Assembly (NCBI RefSeq): GCF_030272615.1
Contig: NC_081411.1
Span: 157,248,471-157,312,470, forward strand
Length of the DNA stretch: 64,000 bases
Reading direction: 5' to 3'
DNA from: Cryptomeria japonica
Lineage: Eukaryota; Streptophyta; Pinopsida; Cupressales; Cupressaceae
Below are positions 34,071 through 43,414 of the stretch, one piece after another. The translations under genes and the position numbers were made by a program. Under the pieces are notes generated by a model, which saw only the letters and a program-made list of their open reading frames with translations, did not search any database and was not told where the DNA came from. Position 1 is the stretch's first letter; each line of letters starts with the position of its first letter.

Positions 34071-34641
34071 TATCAAAATAACTAGGGGCAAAAGTTCTAA
34101 AATTTCAAGTCACAAAGAATACTTGTTGATCCTAAGTCTCCATCATGCTATCCTACATTCACTTCTTTTCACAATCATAAGCCTTCATTCCTCATCCACT
34201 TGTTCCGCACATCCATTCCCTTCTTGTGATACATCATGGACCTTTAATGGAGCTTCCTCAAGGGACTTTGTTTTCAGGGATGCCCAAACTTCTTTAGGTG
34301 ACACGCATATGGGCCTGAGTAGTCCACACACTAGTAATTCTATCTCAATTCCTTTATCAAGGAAGACAGTCACTCAAGCTACACATCATTTAGTCAAGGA
34401 ACATTGCAGTTACAATCATAAGATAAAGCCTTGCACATTTGAGGCGGGTGAATTAGTTCTCAAGGAAAATCCTAAAAATCAGCAAGACAGAGAGAAGAAG
34501 GGCAAATTTGAACCAAATTGGCTTGGTCCTTACATCATTACAGCGGCCTATGGATCCAGTGCATATCAGCTCTCAACCACAGAGGGAAAACCTTTGGAGG
34601 ATCCTACCAACATCATTCACCTTTGCAGGTTTTACACATAG
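34071..34641 (+). pseudogene. Hydrophobic segment joined to the C-terminal end of integrase (E)
   Basis: In place of RT, RNase H and the integrase core, E has about 110 codons starting with a hydrophobic stretch (LLILSLHHAIL, FTIISL; about 34120-34190) and a Ser/Thr-rich part. Then, from about 34395, comes a clear integrase C-terminus: FEAGELVLKENPKNQQDREK, FEPNWLGPYIITAAYGS and a HLCRFYT-stop end. The WLGPYIIT block is the GPY/F-type module. F has the same order in one frame with gag and protease. The origin of the hydrophobic part is unknown. A WTFNGASS motif inside it faintly recalls the start of an RNase H, but I do not claim this. Confidence 0.75.
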
Positions 34642-36459
34642 CTCTTTGGAGTATCCTAATTCAAAATATAAAAAACAAATTAAAAAATTAAAAAAAAAAA
34701 AAATCAAAAATTTCAAAATACAAAAACAAATCAAATAAATAAAAAAATCATTACTTGGTGAAAACCTAGCAAACAGGCGCCTTGTGACACAAAAAAATTG
34801 AAAAAAGTAAAAACAAAAAAACATTTCGTCCAACGGTGAAAACCACTTCGATGGCGCCCTAGGCAAGTACCATGGTGAAAACTGGGTCACTAGCGCCATG
34901 CGTAAAGACATTGCTCCTCCCTCCTTCAGGATTCACTTTCATCCTTTCACTTTGAACACACTCACAACCTATCCATTCATAATAAACTTTAACCATTCCC
35001 ATCATGGCTTGTTATTGATCTGCCTAAGATTGGTTAGCCATTCATAATAAACATTCCTTTTCACCCCTTTCCATCCATAATAAATCAGCTCCTATCTGTG
35101 GCTAAGGCAAATCCTGCATCTAGTGATGGGTGTGGAACTAAGAGCATCACATGTTCTGAGGAGTACAATTTCTTCTAGTTTTCTTTAGTCCATCCGCGCA
35201 CAATCTACAATAAAGCAACACTTGCATCACCAATCCACAATAAAGTTATGTTTTCTCTGCAATAAAGTATTAGTTTCATGGATTCAGTTAGTTTCAAATG
35301 AGACACAACAACAACAATGGGCTTCAACAAATCAAATCTTTCAATAGACTCGGGCAACATTATGGTTCAGTGCTATCTATCCTTTTTGTGAAGAAAAACA
35401 TTGTGACCACAATGAAATAAGACTTATACAAGTGACAAGAGACACTAAACTTGAGGACTACAGTGGATGTTGGTGTCAAGTCTTGGTTTTCTTTTGATTT
35501 TATCTTTTGGTGACATGTCTTTTAGCTTTTTTGGGATGTCTTTGACTAGAGATTTTATCTCTAGGATGTCTTTGACTAGAAAGGCGAGGATGGGGTATCG
35601 TCACCTATTTTATTTTTGCTGTCTACAAATTGTCTCTTAGTAATGCTATGACTTGTCCAAGGATATGAGGACACTGTAAGTCTAGTGTGAACTGAGGCAT
35701 TCCTTGTTTGTGACTGTCTTATCTCCATGCAAACAGGTACAATGACTTCCTGGGTCGAACATATGCCTTGATTGTCATAACCTACTTGCCATAATAAAGC
35801 TCAATGATGATAACGCACAAGAAACTCTTTTCACTTTCATATCTTCTACCTTCCATCCCCCTTTTTTGATTGACTTCCATCATCCTTCTTGAGTCCATGT
35901 AGCCTACTATCACATGACTGAGTATAATGACACACCAAAAATATTTGCATTTCATGTAGTTGCACCTGCATTATCACATATTAAGCATTTCATACATACA
36001 TATAGATATCACAATCGTGTCACATCCTGCACACAACACATGTTAGCACATTTTACATTTTCATTGTGTAAAGAGTTATTTGCATTATCATATTCATTTG
36101 CATTTCATACATTCACATTTGCATTGGCATAACATATTAAAAACATAAAAGAACAAAAATATTGCATTTCCTCATGTACATATTTGCATCATATAGATAC
36201 ATGCATCACATAGAAACATACATCATGAAACATCTCATCACATAGGTACACATGCATATAGCTGCCGCAAGGATGAATCATCTCATATATATATCTCAAA
36301 AATCATAAGTGTCATGATACAATGATGTCAAAATCATATGGCTACAATCACCTGAAGGTGTCTACATCATAATACAAAATAGTACAAAATTGATACATAG
36401 GGAGCCCTCTATGGCTATGATGAACTCCCTCCCTTGGAGTTGCCTGGCCTCAACGGAGT
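34642..36459 (+). other. Element E, region between integrase remnant and antisense ORF
   Basis: No gene is recognised. An A-rich stretch (34660-34750) is followed by three GGTGAAAAC motifs within short GC-rich blocks (about 34759, 34840 and 34872), then AT-rich DNA with many CACAT/CATTT repeats (35900-36260). The region is collinear with F (48437-49874, inverted), so it is part of the element. Confidence 0.6.
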
Positions 36460-36972
36460 CTAAGCCGTGGAAGGACCTGCCCCAAGATCATCTCTCCTAG
36501 CCCCTGTGTCCTCTGCAACCACCCCTCGTGTCGCCCTATCCAGATAGAGGAACCCACTGATCACTCCTACCAGCACCGCCGCTAGCGCCAATCTTGTCTA
36601 TGTCATCGTGTTCCATGCCACGTGTCTAGCCTTCATCTCCAGTCTTGGATCTTGAAACACTCGTCTTAGTGCATCCCTATCACTGTCTCGATCGTAAGGA
36701 ACTAACTCCCCATTGATTGGTATCCTCAGTATCTTGTATACATCCTCCAAGGTGACTATCATCTCACCCATCGGCAAATGGAAAGTACAAGTCTCTGAGT
36801 GCCATCTCTCAGCCAGTGCAGTCAGTAATCCCATGGTCGCCCAAAACTCTGGCACATACAAAATATGTCGCAGGCCCATAACCTCAATCACGGCTCTGTC
36901 CTCAAATATCAGCTCTGGTCGTAACCTCTGAGTCGATGTGAATCTCTCCTATGACTCCAGCATAGGTAGGTA
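36460..36972 (-). pseudogene. Antisense plant mobile domain (PMD) ORF in element E
   Basis: On the strand opposite to gag, a frame of about 170 codons includes QRLRPELIFEDRAVIEVMG, then MGLLTALAERWHSETCTF, HLPMGEMIVTLEDVYKILR and PINGELVPYDRD. The RWHSET-TFHLPMGEM-TLEDV pattern is the signature of the plant mobile domain found in MAIN/MAIL-type proteins and in some transposons. A TAG at about 36950 (CAG in F) and a TGA after AWNTMT break it. Upstream, a pyrimidine tract ending in AG (at about 36973) resembles a splice acceptor, so this could be the second exon of a gene transcribed toward gag. Its role in the element is unknown. Confidence 0.8.
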
Positions 36973-37009
36973 CTCTTGTAGTCAAGAAAATCAATCATGT
37001 CAGTCATAG

Positions 37010-37300
37010 TGGCATTCCCTGTTCATCACAAAATGCTACTCTTTATCCTAGTGCTTATATTTATCATATGGCGCTATTTATCCTAGTGACACTCACTATT
37101 CATCACAAAGTGTTGCTATTTATCCTAGTGGTACTCCCTGTTCATCACAAAGTACTACGTGTTTTTGCACTCCCTATTCATCACAAATTGTTGGTTACAT
37201 TTGCACTCACTGTTCATCACAAAGTGTTGCTCCTATTGGTACTCCCTATTCATCACAAAGTACATTGTCTTGGTACTCCCTGTTCATCACAAAGTGCCTT
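37010..37300 (+). repeat. Seven iterations of a 21-bp motif in the 3' region of E
   Basis: ACTCCCTGTTCATCACAAAGT or a close variant occurs near 37014, 37087, 37132, 37169, 37205, 37239 and 37276, separated by variable bases. F carries seven copies at the matching place (47675-47945, inverted). The block lies between the antisense PMD ORF and the 3' LTR, thus just upstream of that ORF. Confidence 0.9.
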
Positions 37301-38045
37301 GATCTATCTTATCCTAGGGCCTCTGCTTGAGTGTATCCTCTTAAGTAGTTTCCTAATTGCCAACGTATGTTCTATCATAGAATTGTCAATCCTAGCCCTA
37401 TTTTCTATTTTAGTCTTCCCTAGAGGACCTGCTTGAGTGTATCCTCTCAGCAACTTATCCAATTGACAACATATGTTCATCACAGAACTACCAATTTGAC
37501 CTTGAAGACATAAACGTGCATTCATAACACAGATCCGCCTTAGCGATTTTTTTACCGCTGCTTGACATATCTAAAATGCATTTATTGCACTACCTAAGAT
37601 GCATTAATGACAACATTTATGGCGACAAAGTTCAAGGAGTTTTTGTGGTACTTACCGGATCTCCTGCATCTGAAATCATCGAACACGATCGAATCTATGA
37701 ACCAATGCCATCGCTGTTGACTACTACTGCTCTATTCTCGCTCTGCACTCTGATCTCTTGGATGTGTGGATGACAATGAGGATGTATTCCCCTCGTGATT
37801 TATTTTATAGACTGCCCTAGACCTAGCCCTCGTTTCCCGAGTCAGTCTTCATTATCTCGTGACTCTGTCACTCTATCCTATCCGGTCAGTCCATTCTAGC
37901 CATTCTTTCTTATCGAGAGATTGTCTGAGATCTTTTCAATCATTTTCATCCAATCTCTTGAGGGGGCATATCATTCCCATCTTGGGGAAACTTTGTATCA
38001 GTTCATATTATCTTCTTTGAAACAACGCGACAAGCTAGATTGTCT
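37301..38045 (+). other. Element E, 3' untranslated region
   Basis: A frame at 37576-37773 is partly shared with F (47117-47383) but has no known domain. The region otherwise shows no gene. It may contain the promoter or first exon of the antisense ORF. Confidence 0.5.
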
Positions 38046-38060
38046 CAAAGAGGGGCAAAA
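38046..38060 (+). promoter_or_regulatory. Polypurine tract of element E
   Basis: CAAAGAGGGGCAAAA directly precedes the 3' LTR and matches the tracts of D and F. Confidence 0.95.
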
Positions 38061-38799
38061 TGTAGACACCTAAAATTGTCATGTCTAATTAAATAAATAT
38101 TTTTATTTAATTAATTCATTCATTTATCCTCTTCTAGCCTTATTTCTCATTTAAATAAATACCTTTATTTATTTAAATTACCCTTTTCCTAAATTAAATA
38201 AATATCTTATTTATTTAATTGATCCCACTTCTACTATTAATTAATTAAATCTTTATTTGTTTAATTAATTCATTAACCTTTTCTACCTATGACACATGTC
38301 ATTCATCTCTTAATTCATACACTACCTACCCTCTTATTATTTTATTATTTTCTCTACCTACCTTCTAATCATAGCCGACCTCTTTTACACCTCTTAATCT
38401 TATCCCTCCATTTCATATAGTGTCTTCTATATAAGGAGATGCTTCCTTCATTATCAAACCCGGACTATGCATTATAACTACTTGATTACCCGAATACACT
38501 ATGCTTTTGCACTTTTACATGTGATCCTACTTGCAACCACATTTCTGTTCTTTGTTGAGCTCTTGTGCACATAAAATCTAAGAGCAAATATATCAAGCAA
38601 GATCAATGGAGATAGGAAGAATGGAGATCCAAACCCTATTGGACATGTGATGGTATAATCTTTGTGATTTCATTTGATTTGCATTGTCTTAGGTAATCTT
38701 CATATGTTAGGGTGGATCTTTGTTGTTGTTAGGCTAGGGTTTTTGTGGTTGAATTCATTTAGTCTTTCAATATTATTGTATTCATTTTCACCGTATACA
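38061..38799 (+). repeat. 3' LTR of element E
   Basis: TGTAGACACC to CCGTATACA, followed by AGTAT (38800-38804). It is shorter than the 5' LTR because of a deletion of about 47 bp in the hairpin array. The TATATAAGG box is at 38428-38436. Confidence 0.95.
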
Positions 38800-38804
38800 A
38801 GTAT

Positions 38805-39625
38805 TGTTGTAAAAATAGTTGGATTAGTTCTTCAAACATTTTTAACCCTTTGGGTAGGCTTGCGAACCATTTCATTGTTTGACCCCCTAAACTCCTTGAG
38901 AAAAGGTGCATGAGGTACGTTTGATCATGCATGTACTCCATACAAGCGGCACAAAACTCTCTGACATGATCTTGAGGATCTGAGGTACCATCATATTTGT
39001 CAAATTTTGGGATCTCAACTCGTGAAGGAAATGGAGACATGTAAAGTTTTTTGTCAAATGGGAATGGGCATATTGTGTCCAGAGAATATTGTTTTGGCAT
39101 TTTATTTTTGTTTTCTATTCTTGTGACCACAGTTTGTAATGCTTACATTTGTTTGCTCATATTTCCCCATGGCATCTCTTCCTCTTTAGTGACTAGGGCC
39201 TCCACATTATAACCAGTAGGGAGTTTGGCGCCTTGCTTTGCTAATTCTAGGAAATAGTCTTCTTTTCCCCTAGCCATGATGACCTTCATCATTTTTCAAA
39301 ATTGTTTATCATTCTGACATCTATGTACTTTGGTTTCATGAGGTTCAGGAAGCTTAGATTCAGTCAATGAGGAATCACTATCAGTGTCATGATTGCTAAA
39401 GTCATCATGAGTGTCTTGTTTATTAGCTTCTCTTTCTTGTCTTTCCCCAGACATGGTGGGAGATAGGGGCTAACCAAAGATTGGTATGTTGTAAACTAGT
39501 ATCTATGATGAGGACGGTTTATTATAAAAGGGGTCTTTCATAAAGAATGCATTGTCTTTTGACACAAAGGGCATTTCTTTTTCTTTGTCCTTTTTGCTGC
39601 GAGAATTTCTGGTTTGAACAAGCAT
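38805..39625 (-). pseudogene. gag: gag of element D, right copy, N-terminal part
   Basis: The ATG at 39625-39623 starts MLVQTRNSRSKKDKEKEMPF, matching the left start at 13267. The minus strand then reads MARGKEDYF (about 39276), FPFDKKLYMSPFPSRVEI and FCAACMEYMHDQTYLM up to the AGTAT next to E. A stop lies in SKQM-stop-AL (about 39145). The rest of the gene is at 26046-27427 on the other side of E. Confidence 0.85.
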
Positions 39626-41728
39626 TTTATAACTGACAGGACCGAGAGCCAAATGTGTTGTAGAAGTCAAGATCAAATTGTAGCTAGTAGTTCATTTAAC
39701 GTAGTGATTGAGAGAAGTAACTTAAGATTTAGTCTAGTTTCAGGAATGATCTATCCTATGTAAGACATTATCCAAGTTAACTTAGGTTTGATAAGATGTT
39801 TGTTTGAACTAGCTTAAAGATGATCAACAAAATCATGCAACACAACAGGAGAGGTACACTATCAAGGTTGTTTATGCTTAGGAGGATGATAACCAGTTTT
39901 AGGCTCACTATAGACTATTTTGGACAGGTTTGACTATTCTGGACTAGCAAAATAAGAGACTCGTACGATTGTATTTTTAAGACCGTACGATAGTATAAAA
40001 GTTTCAGGATGACAACAATTCTATTTCGTATGAATTGCTTCCTAGTACTGTACGATAAATGGGTAGATCCCGAACGACAAATGATTTTGAGAAATTATGT
40101 TTCGTACGAAACAAGATTTAACTTAGAACGATAGACTTCTGGATCTCATACGATAGAGGATTAGCCTCATGCAAAAAATTAGCAGACTGGTACGACACAA
40201 AATATGGTGCAAGACAACAAATGATCAGGCTCGTATGACTATTAAAAGGACAGAGATAAAAATTCTGAGTTTTTCAATGGCCAATTCTGAAGTGGACTAA
40301 TTTTTGACTAGGATAGACTAGTTTGTGACACGGACAGAGTTTATCACTGAATTATTTGATATTGTTTGATTTGTTTTCTCCAGTTTCAGTATTTCATTTT
40401 CAGTTTCAGGGATGAAAACATAGAAAACATAGAAGATATATAATAATTCCAATCACAACATGCTAACCCTATGGAAGTTGGCTTAGAGAAGAAAACCTTT
40501 TCTTGATGACTTAGGTACACACCTAATAGCTAATTAGAATATGGTCGTTGAGTCTCAAACAATGGATTCTCAATGCCATATTAGCTGACTCCAACCGCTA
40601 ATGGCAGCACGATATGGCAAGTGTCTTGGGAGAGTTACTATCTCTCTTGCACAAAGATTATCAACCTTTCGGAGGTGAATCAGGTAGCTTCTATCTTATA
40701 GTTCTTAGTCAGGAATTCCATTTGAAATTACCCCTTGAAGTCATGTAAGCATGATTGAGGCCTATAGCCCGACAAGATACCAAAACAAGTTGTAGTCACG
40801 TAAATGTGATTGAGATCGTGAGGTCCTACAAAATGCTTGATATGAGAGATCTCAAAGAGAAAACTCAAATAATCTCATCCTTTGAGACTTTCATCACCAG
40901 AGGCCTATTTATTATAGTGATTTGGAATGCTCAGGTCCAGCTGTACTCACTTGGGTCGTTGTCACAGGGTGATTACTTTTCCCACTGTGACAGGCCCGCT
41001 AAAGGTACACAAATCTCAAAACTTAGAAAACAAAGCTTCGAGGGTCTAGATTCTGATTATCTGTAAAAGACAAGAGGATACTCTCCTACCTGTTAGATTT
41101 TTCTAAAAACATGAAAGACAAATTTGTTCTTTAACCAGATAGCAAGTTAGGTGCCTAAAAAAAATGAATTTAAAGAATACACGATGTTTGGTTGATTCTC
41201 TTTAGGCAACCTGCAAAAACAACGCATCAGTAGTCATATTGTTTTCAATCTTCGATAGGCATGTGTTTGATTGATAAATTCTTTGGCAACCGGCCTGCAA
41301 GAAACTGGTTAGGCTGTGAAAATATCAGGCAGACAAAAGACGATTCAGGGTTAGCGTCATTATCATCAAAATTTAATTCAAGAAAAACCCTGAAAAGTAA
41401 TTTGTTTTTCAACAAATCCTAATCTAACTCCTCCAACCTGCAAGAAATTGTTAGAAACCTACAAGAAGAAAAAGTTAGTGAAATATCAAATCTCTTGGTG
41501 TGCTTACACAAGCCTAATTTCAAATTGTGGTTACAAATTTTTCATTCCTAATACTGAAATGCCTTGAAATTTGACTAAGTTTGAAATTTGGAGGATCCTC
41601 CAAAAACTAGATTTTGCATTATAACTCCTGGAGGTTCAAAACCCCTCTAAAACATCTTGACAATATATATGGAATATAACTTAAAGTATAAAAAAGAGAA
41701 AAGAGAAGAGGAAATATCACTTATACTT
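39626..41728 (-). other. Leader of element D, right copy
   Basis: Inverted copy of 11149-13266, with no gene. It keeps the TCGTACGA-like motifs (39960, 39983 and 40110, approximate), the CTATAGG segments, and the conserved motif at 40903-40960, where the stem is AGTGA/TCACT because one base of the left-arm partner has changed. The end at 41662-41728 keeps only part of the left-arm hairpin. Confidence 0.75.
40903..40960 (-). ncRNA. Conserved leader motif (D, right copy)
   Basis: Minus strand: CGACCCAAGTGAGTACAG and, downstream, AATCACTATAATAAATAGGC. The motif is intact, but the stem is shortened to five pairs by one substitution. Confidence 0.5.
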
Positions 41729-41885
41729 GACTTCATTCAGCTTTAATTAGACTTCATTCAGCTTTGTCGCTTTGAATGAAGCTAAGCACCTCGCTTTCAT
41801 CTAGTTTGTGATCAATCAAGTTCAGAACTAGTATCTCCTAGACATCAAATTTTCTTTGAACCAACGTGTTGCTCGCACCTTAATT
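41729..41885 (+). other. 3' untranslated region of element D
   Basis: This short segment is the only internal sequence of D beyond the palindrome on the right. It has GACTTCATTCAGCTTT twice (about 41729 and 41750) and a partial complement GAATGAAGC. It leads directly to the polypurine tract. Confidence 0.7.
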
Positions 41886-41899
41886 CAAAGAGGGGCAAA
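41886..41899 (+). promoter_or_regulatory. Polypurine tract of element D
   Basis: CAAAGAGGGGCAAA directly precedes the TGTAATACCC of the 3' LTR, and is near-identical to the tract of E. Confidence 0.95.
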
Positions 41900-42859
41900 T
41901 GTAATACCCTAAAAATGGTCATGTAAACCATGGGCCCCTAATCTCGACAACATCACTAAGGTCCTAACCAAAGACAATTAAATAAATCTTGAGCACACAA
42001 TTAATTCTAAAAACATCAAATGTTACATGACAAATTAATCAATCAATATTAATTAAATATTTATTTAATTAATTAAATCATTCCAAATAAATCATTTTTA
42101 AACAATTGTCTTATTTATTTTATTAAATATCCTAGCATATTTAATTAAATAAATCAATTTGCCACAAATCTTCAAAAAAGGAAACAAATAAAGAAAGAGG
42201 AATTGGAAATTATGAGCACAAATCTTCAAAAAATAGAAATAAATCAAAAAAGGAATTAATTGACCAAAAAAGAATTAAAAATTTAAGAAAAGAAATCAAT
42301 TGGAGATAATCTTGAAAAACAAATTAAAAATTGATGAATAATCTCAAAGAAAGCAATTAAAACAATTAAATATTAAAATTGAATGAAATAGAGAATAAAT
42401 CAGTTTTTTCCTGATTTTATCTTAATTTTAGTTCAATTTCCTTTAAAACTGAGAAAAGCATCCAATCATATCAATTTACTTGGATTGTGCTTCCTCTTGG
42501 AAAAATCTTGACCGCTCATCATCATTTGATCTCAGCCTTTGGTTTCTTTCTGAATTTTTTATAAATTCAAGCTCTCATCTCTCATTCAAAAAACATCCTG
42601 GAGAATATATTGTTATTATGTTGATTTTGCTCTAGGTTCATTGAGAATATTGCATACACATTTAGATCATTTATCTCATTTATTGCTTAAATCTTATTAG
42701 ATTAATCTTGCATCCATCTAGCATTAATATCAAGAAGGCAATGGGTCGATTTGTTATGGTTTTCATAGTCATGTTTATATCTGTCTAACCATGCATGTAA
42801 TGACTTGATTGAAGTGTTGTGTATTGCAGATACAGATACAGGTCCACTTTTCACACATC
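41900..42859 (+). repeat. 3' LTR of element D
   Basis: It starts TGTAATACCCTAAAAATGG like the 5' LTR and differs from it at about 16 of 225 bases compared. The GGTAG duplication at 42860-42864 implies an end in CACATC. Confidence 0.9.
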
Positions 42860-42952
42860 GGTAGTTATAGATTTTTTTTGAAATAATGTCTTGTTAAAAA
42901 TGTACTATTTTCCCTTCCCATGTATTTTACTTGATGCTGGGGCATTCAAATT

Positions 42953-43414
42953 TGTCTTATAACCAAGCTAACTGATTACATCACACATTATTTCCTTTGA
43001 AGAAAAAATGTAGGCACAAAAAATAATATGAATAGGAAAAAAATTATTATGAATTTTAAAGGTAGTCTTATAACCAAGCTAACCACCTATCATTACATCA
43101 CACATTATTTCATTTGAAGAAAAAATGTAGGCACAAAAAATAATATGAATAGGAAAAAAATTATTATGAATTTTAAAGGTAGTCTTATAACCAAGCTAAC
43201 CGCCTATCATTACATCACACATTATTTCCTTTGAAGAAAAAATGTAGGCACAAAAAATAATATGAATAAGAAAAAAATTATTTTGAATTTTAAATGTAGT
43301 CTTATAACCAAGCTAACCGCTTATCATTACATCACACATTATTTCCTTCCAAGAAAAAATGTTGACACAAAAAATAATATGAATAAGAAAAAAATTATTA
43401 TGAATTTTAAAGGT
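42953..43414. repeat. Tandem repeat, 117-bp unit, about four copies
   Basis: GTCTTATAACCAAGCTAAC begins units at about 42953, 43064, 43181 and 43298. Each continues through CATTACATCACACATTATTT, GAAGAAAAAATGTAGGCAC and AATATGAATAGGAAAAAAAT. The later units are 117 bp apart; the first is a few bases short. A frame across the last unit is not a gene. It starts about 90 bp beyond element D. Confidence 0.95.

Larger units (their letters stand above)
27433..38799 (+). mobile_element. Element E: non-autonomous Tat-type element with antisense plant mobile domain ORF
   Basis: LTRs at 27433-28223 and 38061-38799, a primer site at 28227-28244, a polypurine tract at 38046-38060 and an AGTAT duplication define it. 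It is inserted in the gag of the right arm of D. The coding part is gag, protease, a linker and then only the C-terminal end of integrase. RT, both RNases H and the integrase core are missing. Element F (46030-57355) has the same gene content, so this is an amplified family rather than one damaged copy. The two LTRs of E differ at about 5% of some 470 bases compared, plus a deletion of about 47 bp in the 3' LTR, so E is somewhat younger than D. Confidence 0.9.
20709..41728 (-). repeat. Right arm of the palindrome in element D (split by E)
   Basis: Read on the minus strand from 41728 this arm gives leader, gag start, then (after removing E at 27433-38799 and one AGTAT copy) the rest of gag, PR, G-patch, linker, RT, RNase H, second RNase H and IN. 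It ends inside IN at 20709, about 120 bases further into IN than the left arm. No LTR, primer site or polypurine tract belongs to the arm itself. The outer boundary at 41728 adjoins the 3' untranslated region of D. Confidence 0.9.
9643..42859 (+). mobile_element. Element D: Tat-type Ty3/gypsy element with palindromic internal region
   Basis: Two direct LTRs (9643-10748 and 41900-42859) start TGTAATACCCTAAAAATGG and are flanked by GGTAG. A TGGCGCCCACCGTGGGG primer site follows the first, and an AAAGAGGGGCAAA polypurine tract precedes the second. Without the nested element E (11.4 kb) D spans about 21.8 kb. The internal region is a left arm (11149-20708) carrying leader, gag, PR, G-patch, RT, RNase H, a second RNase H and part of IN on the plus strand, then the same segment on the minus strand (20709-41728), then a short 3' untranslated region. 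The second, archaeal-type RNase H between RNase H and IN marks the Tat lineage. Over about 225 LTR bases I counted about 7% differences; over about 240 bases of RT in the two arms, about 8%. Neither arm holds a full integrase, so D must have moved with help. Confidence 0.85.

Noticed and set aside
36460-36972. Host MAIN/MAIL-type gene
   Set aside because: The PMD ORF lies inside the target duplications of E and has a matching copy inside F. It belongs to the element, and both copies are broken.
37010-37300. CRISPR-like array
   Set aside because: Regular 21-bp words occur, but the spacers are short, uneven and partly repeated. The DNA is a plant retrotransposon with no cas genes.
11149-41728. 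Two independent elements inserted in opposite orientation
   Set aside because: No extra LTR, primer site or polypurine tract lies between the arms, and the outer LTRs carry one target duplication. A single palindromic element is simpler, though deletion after two insertions cannot be fully excluded.
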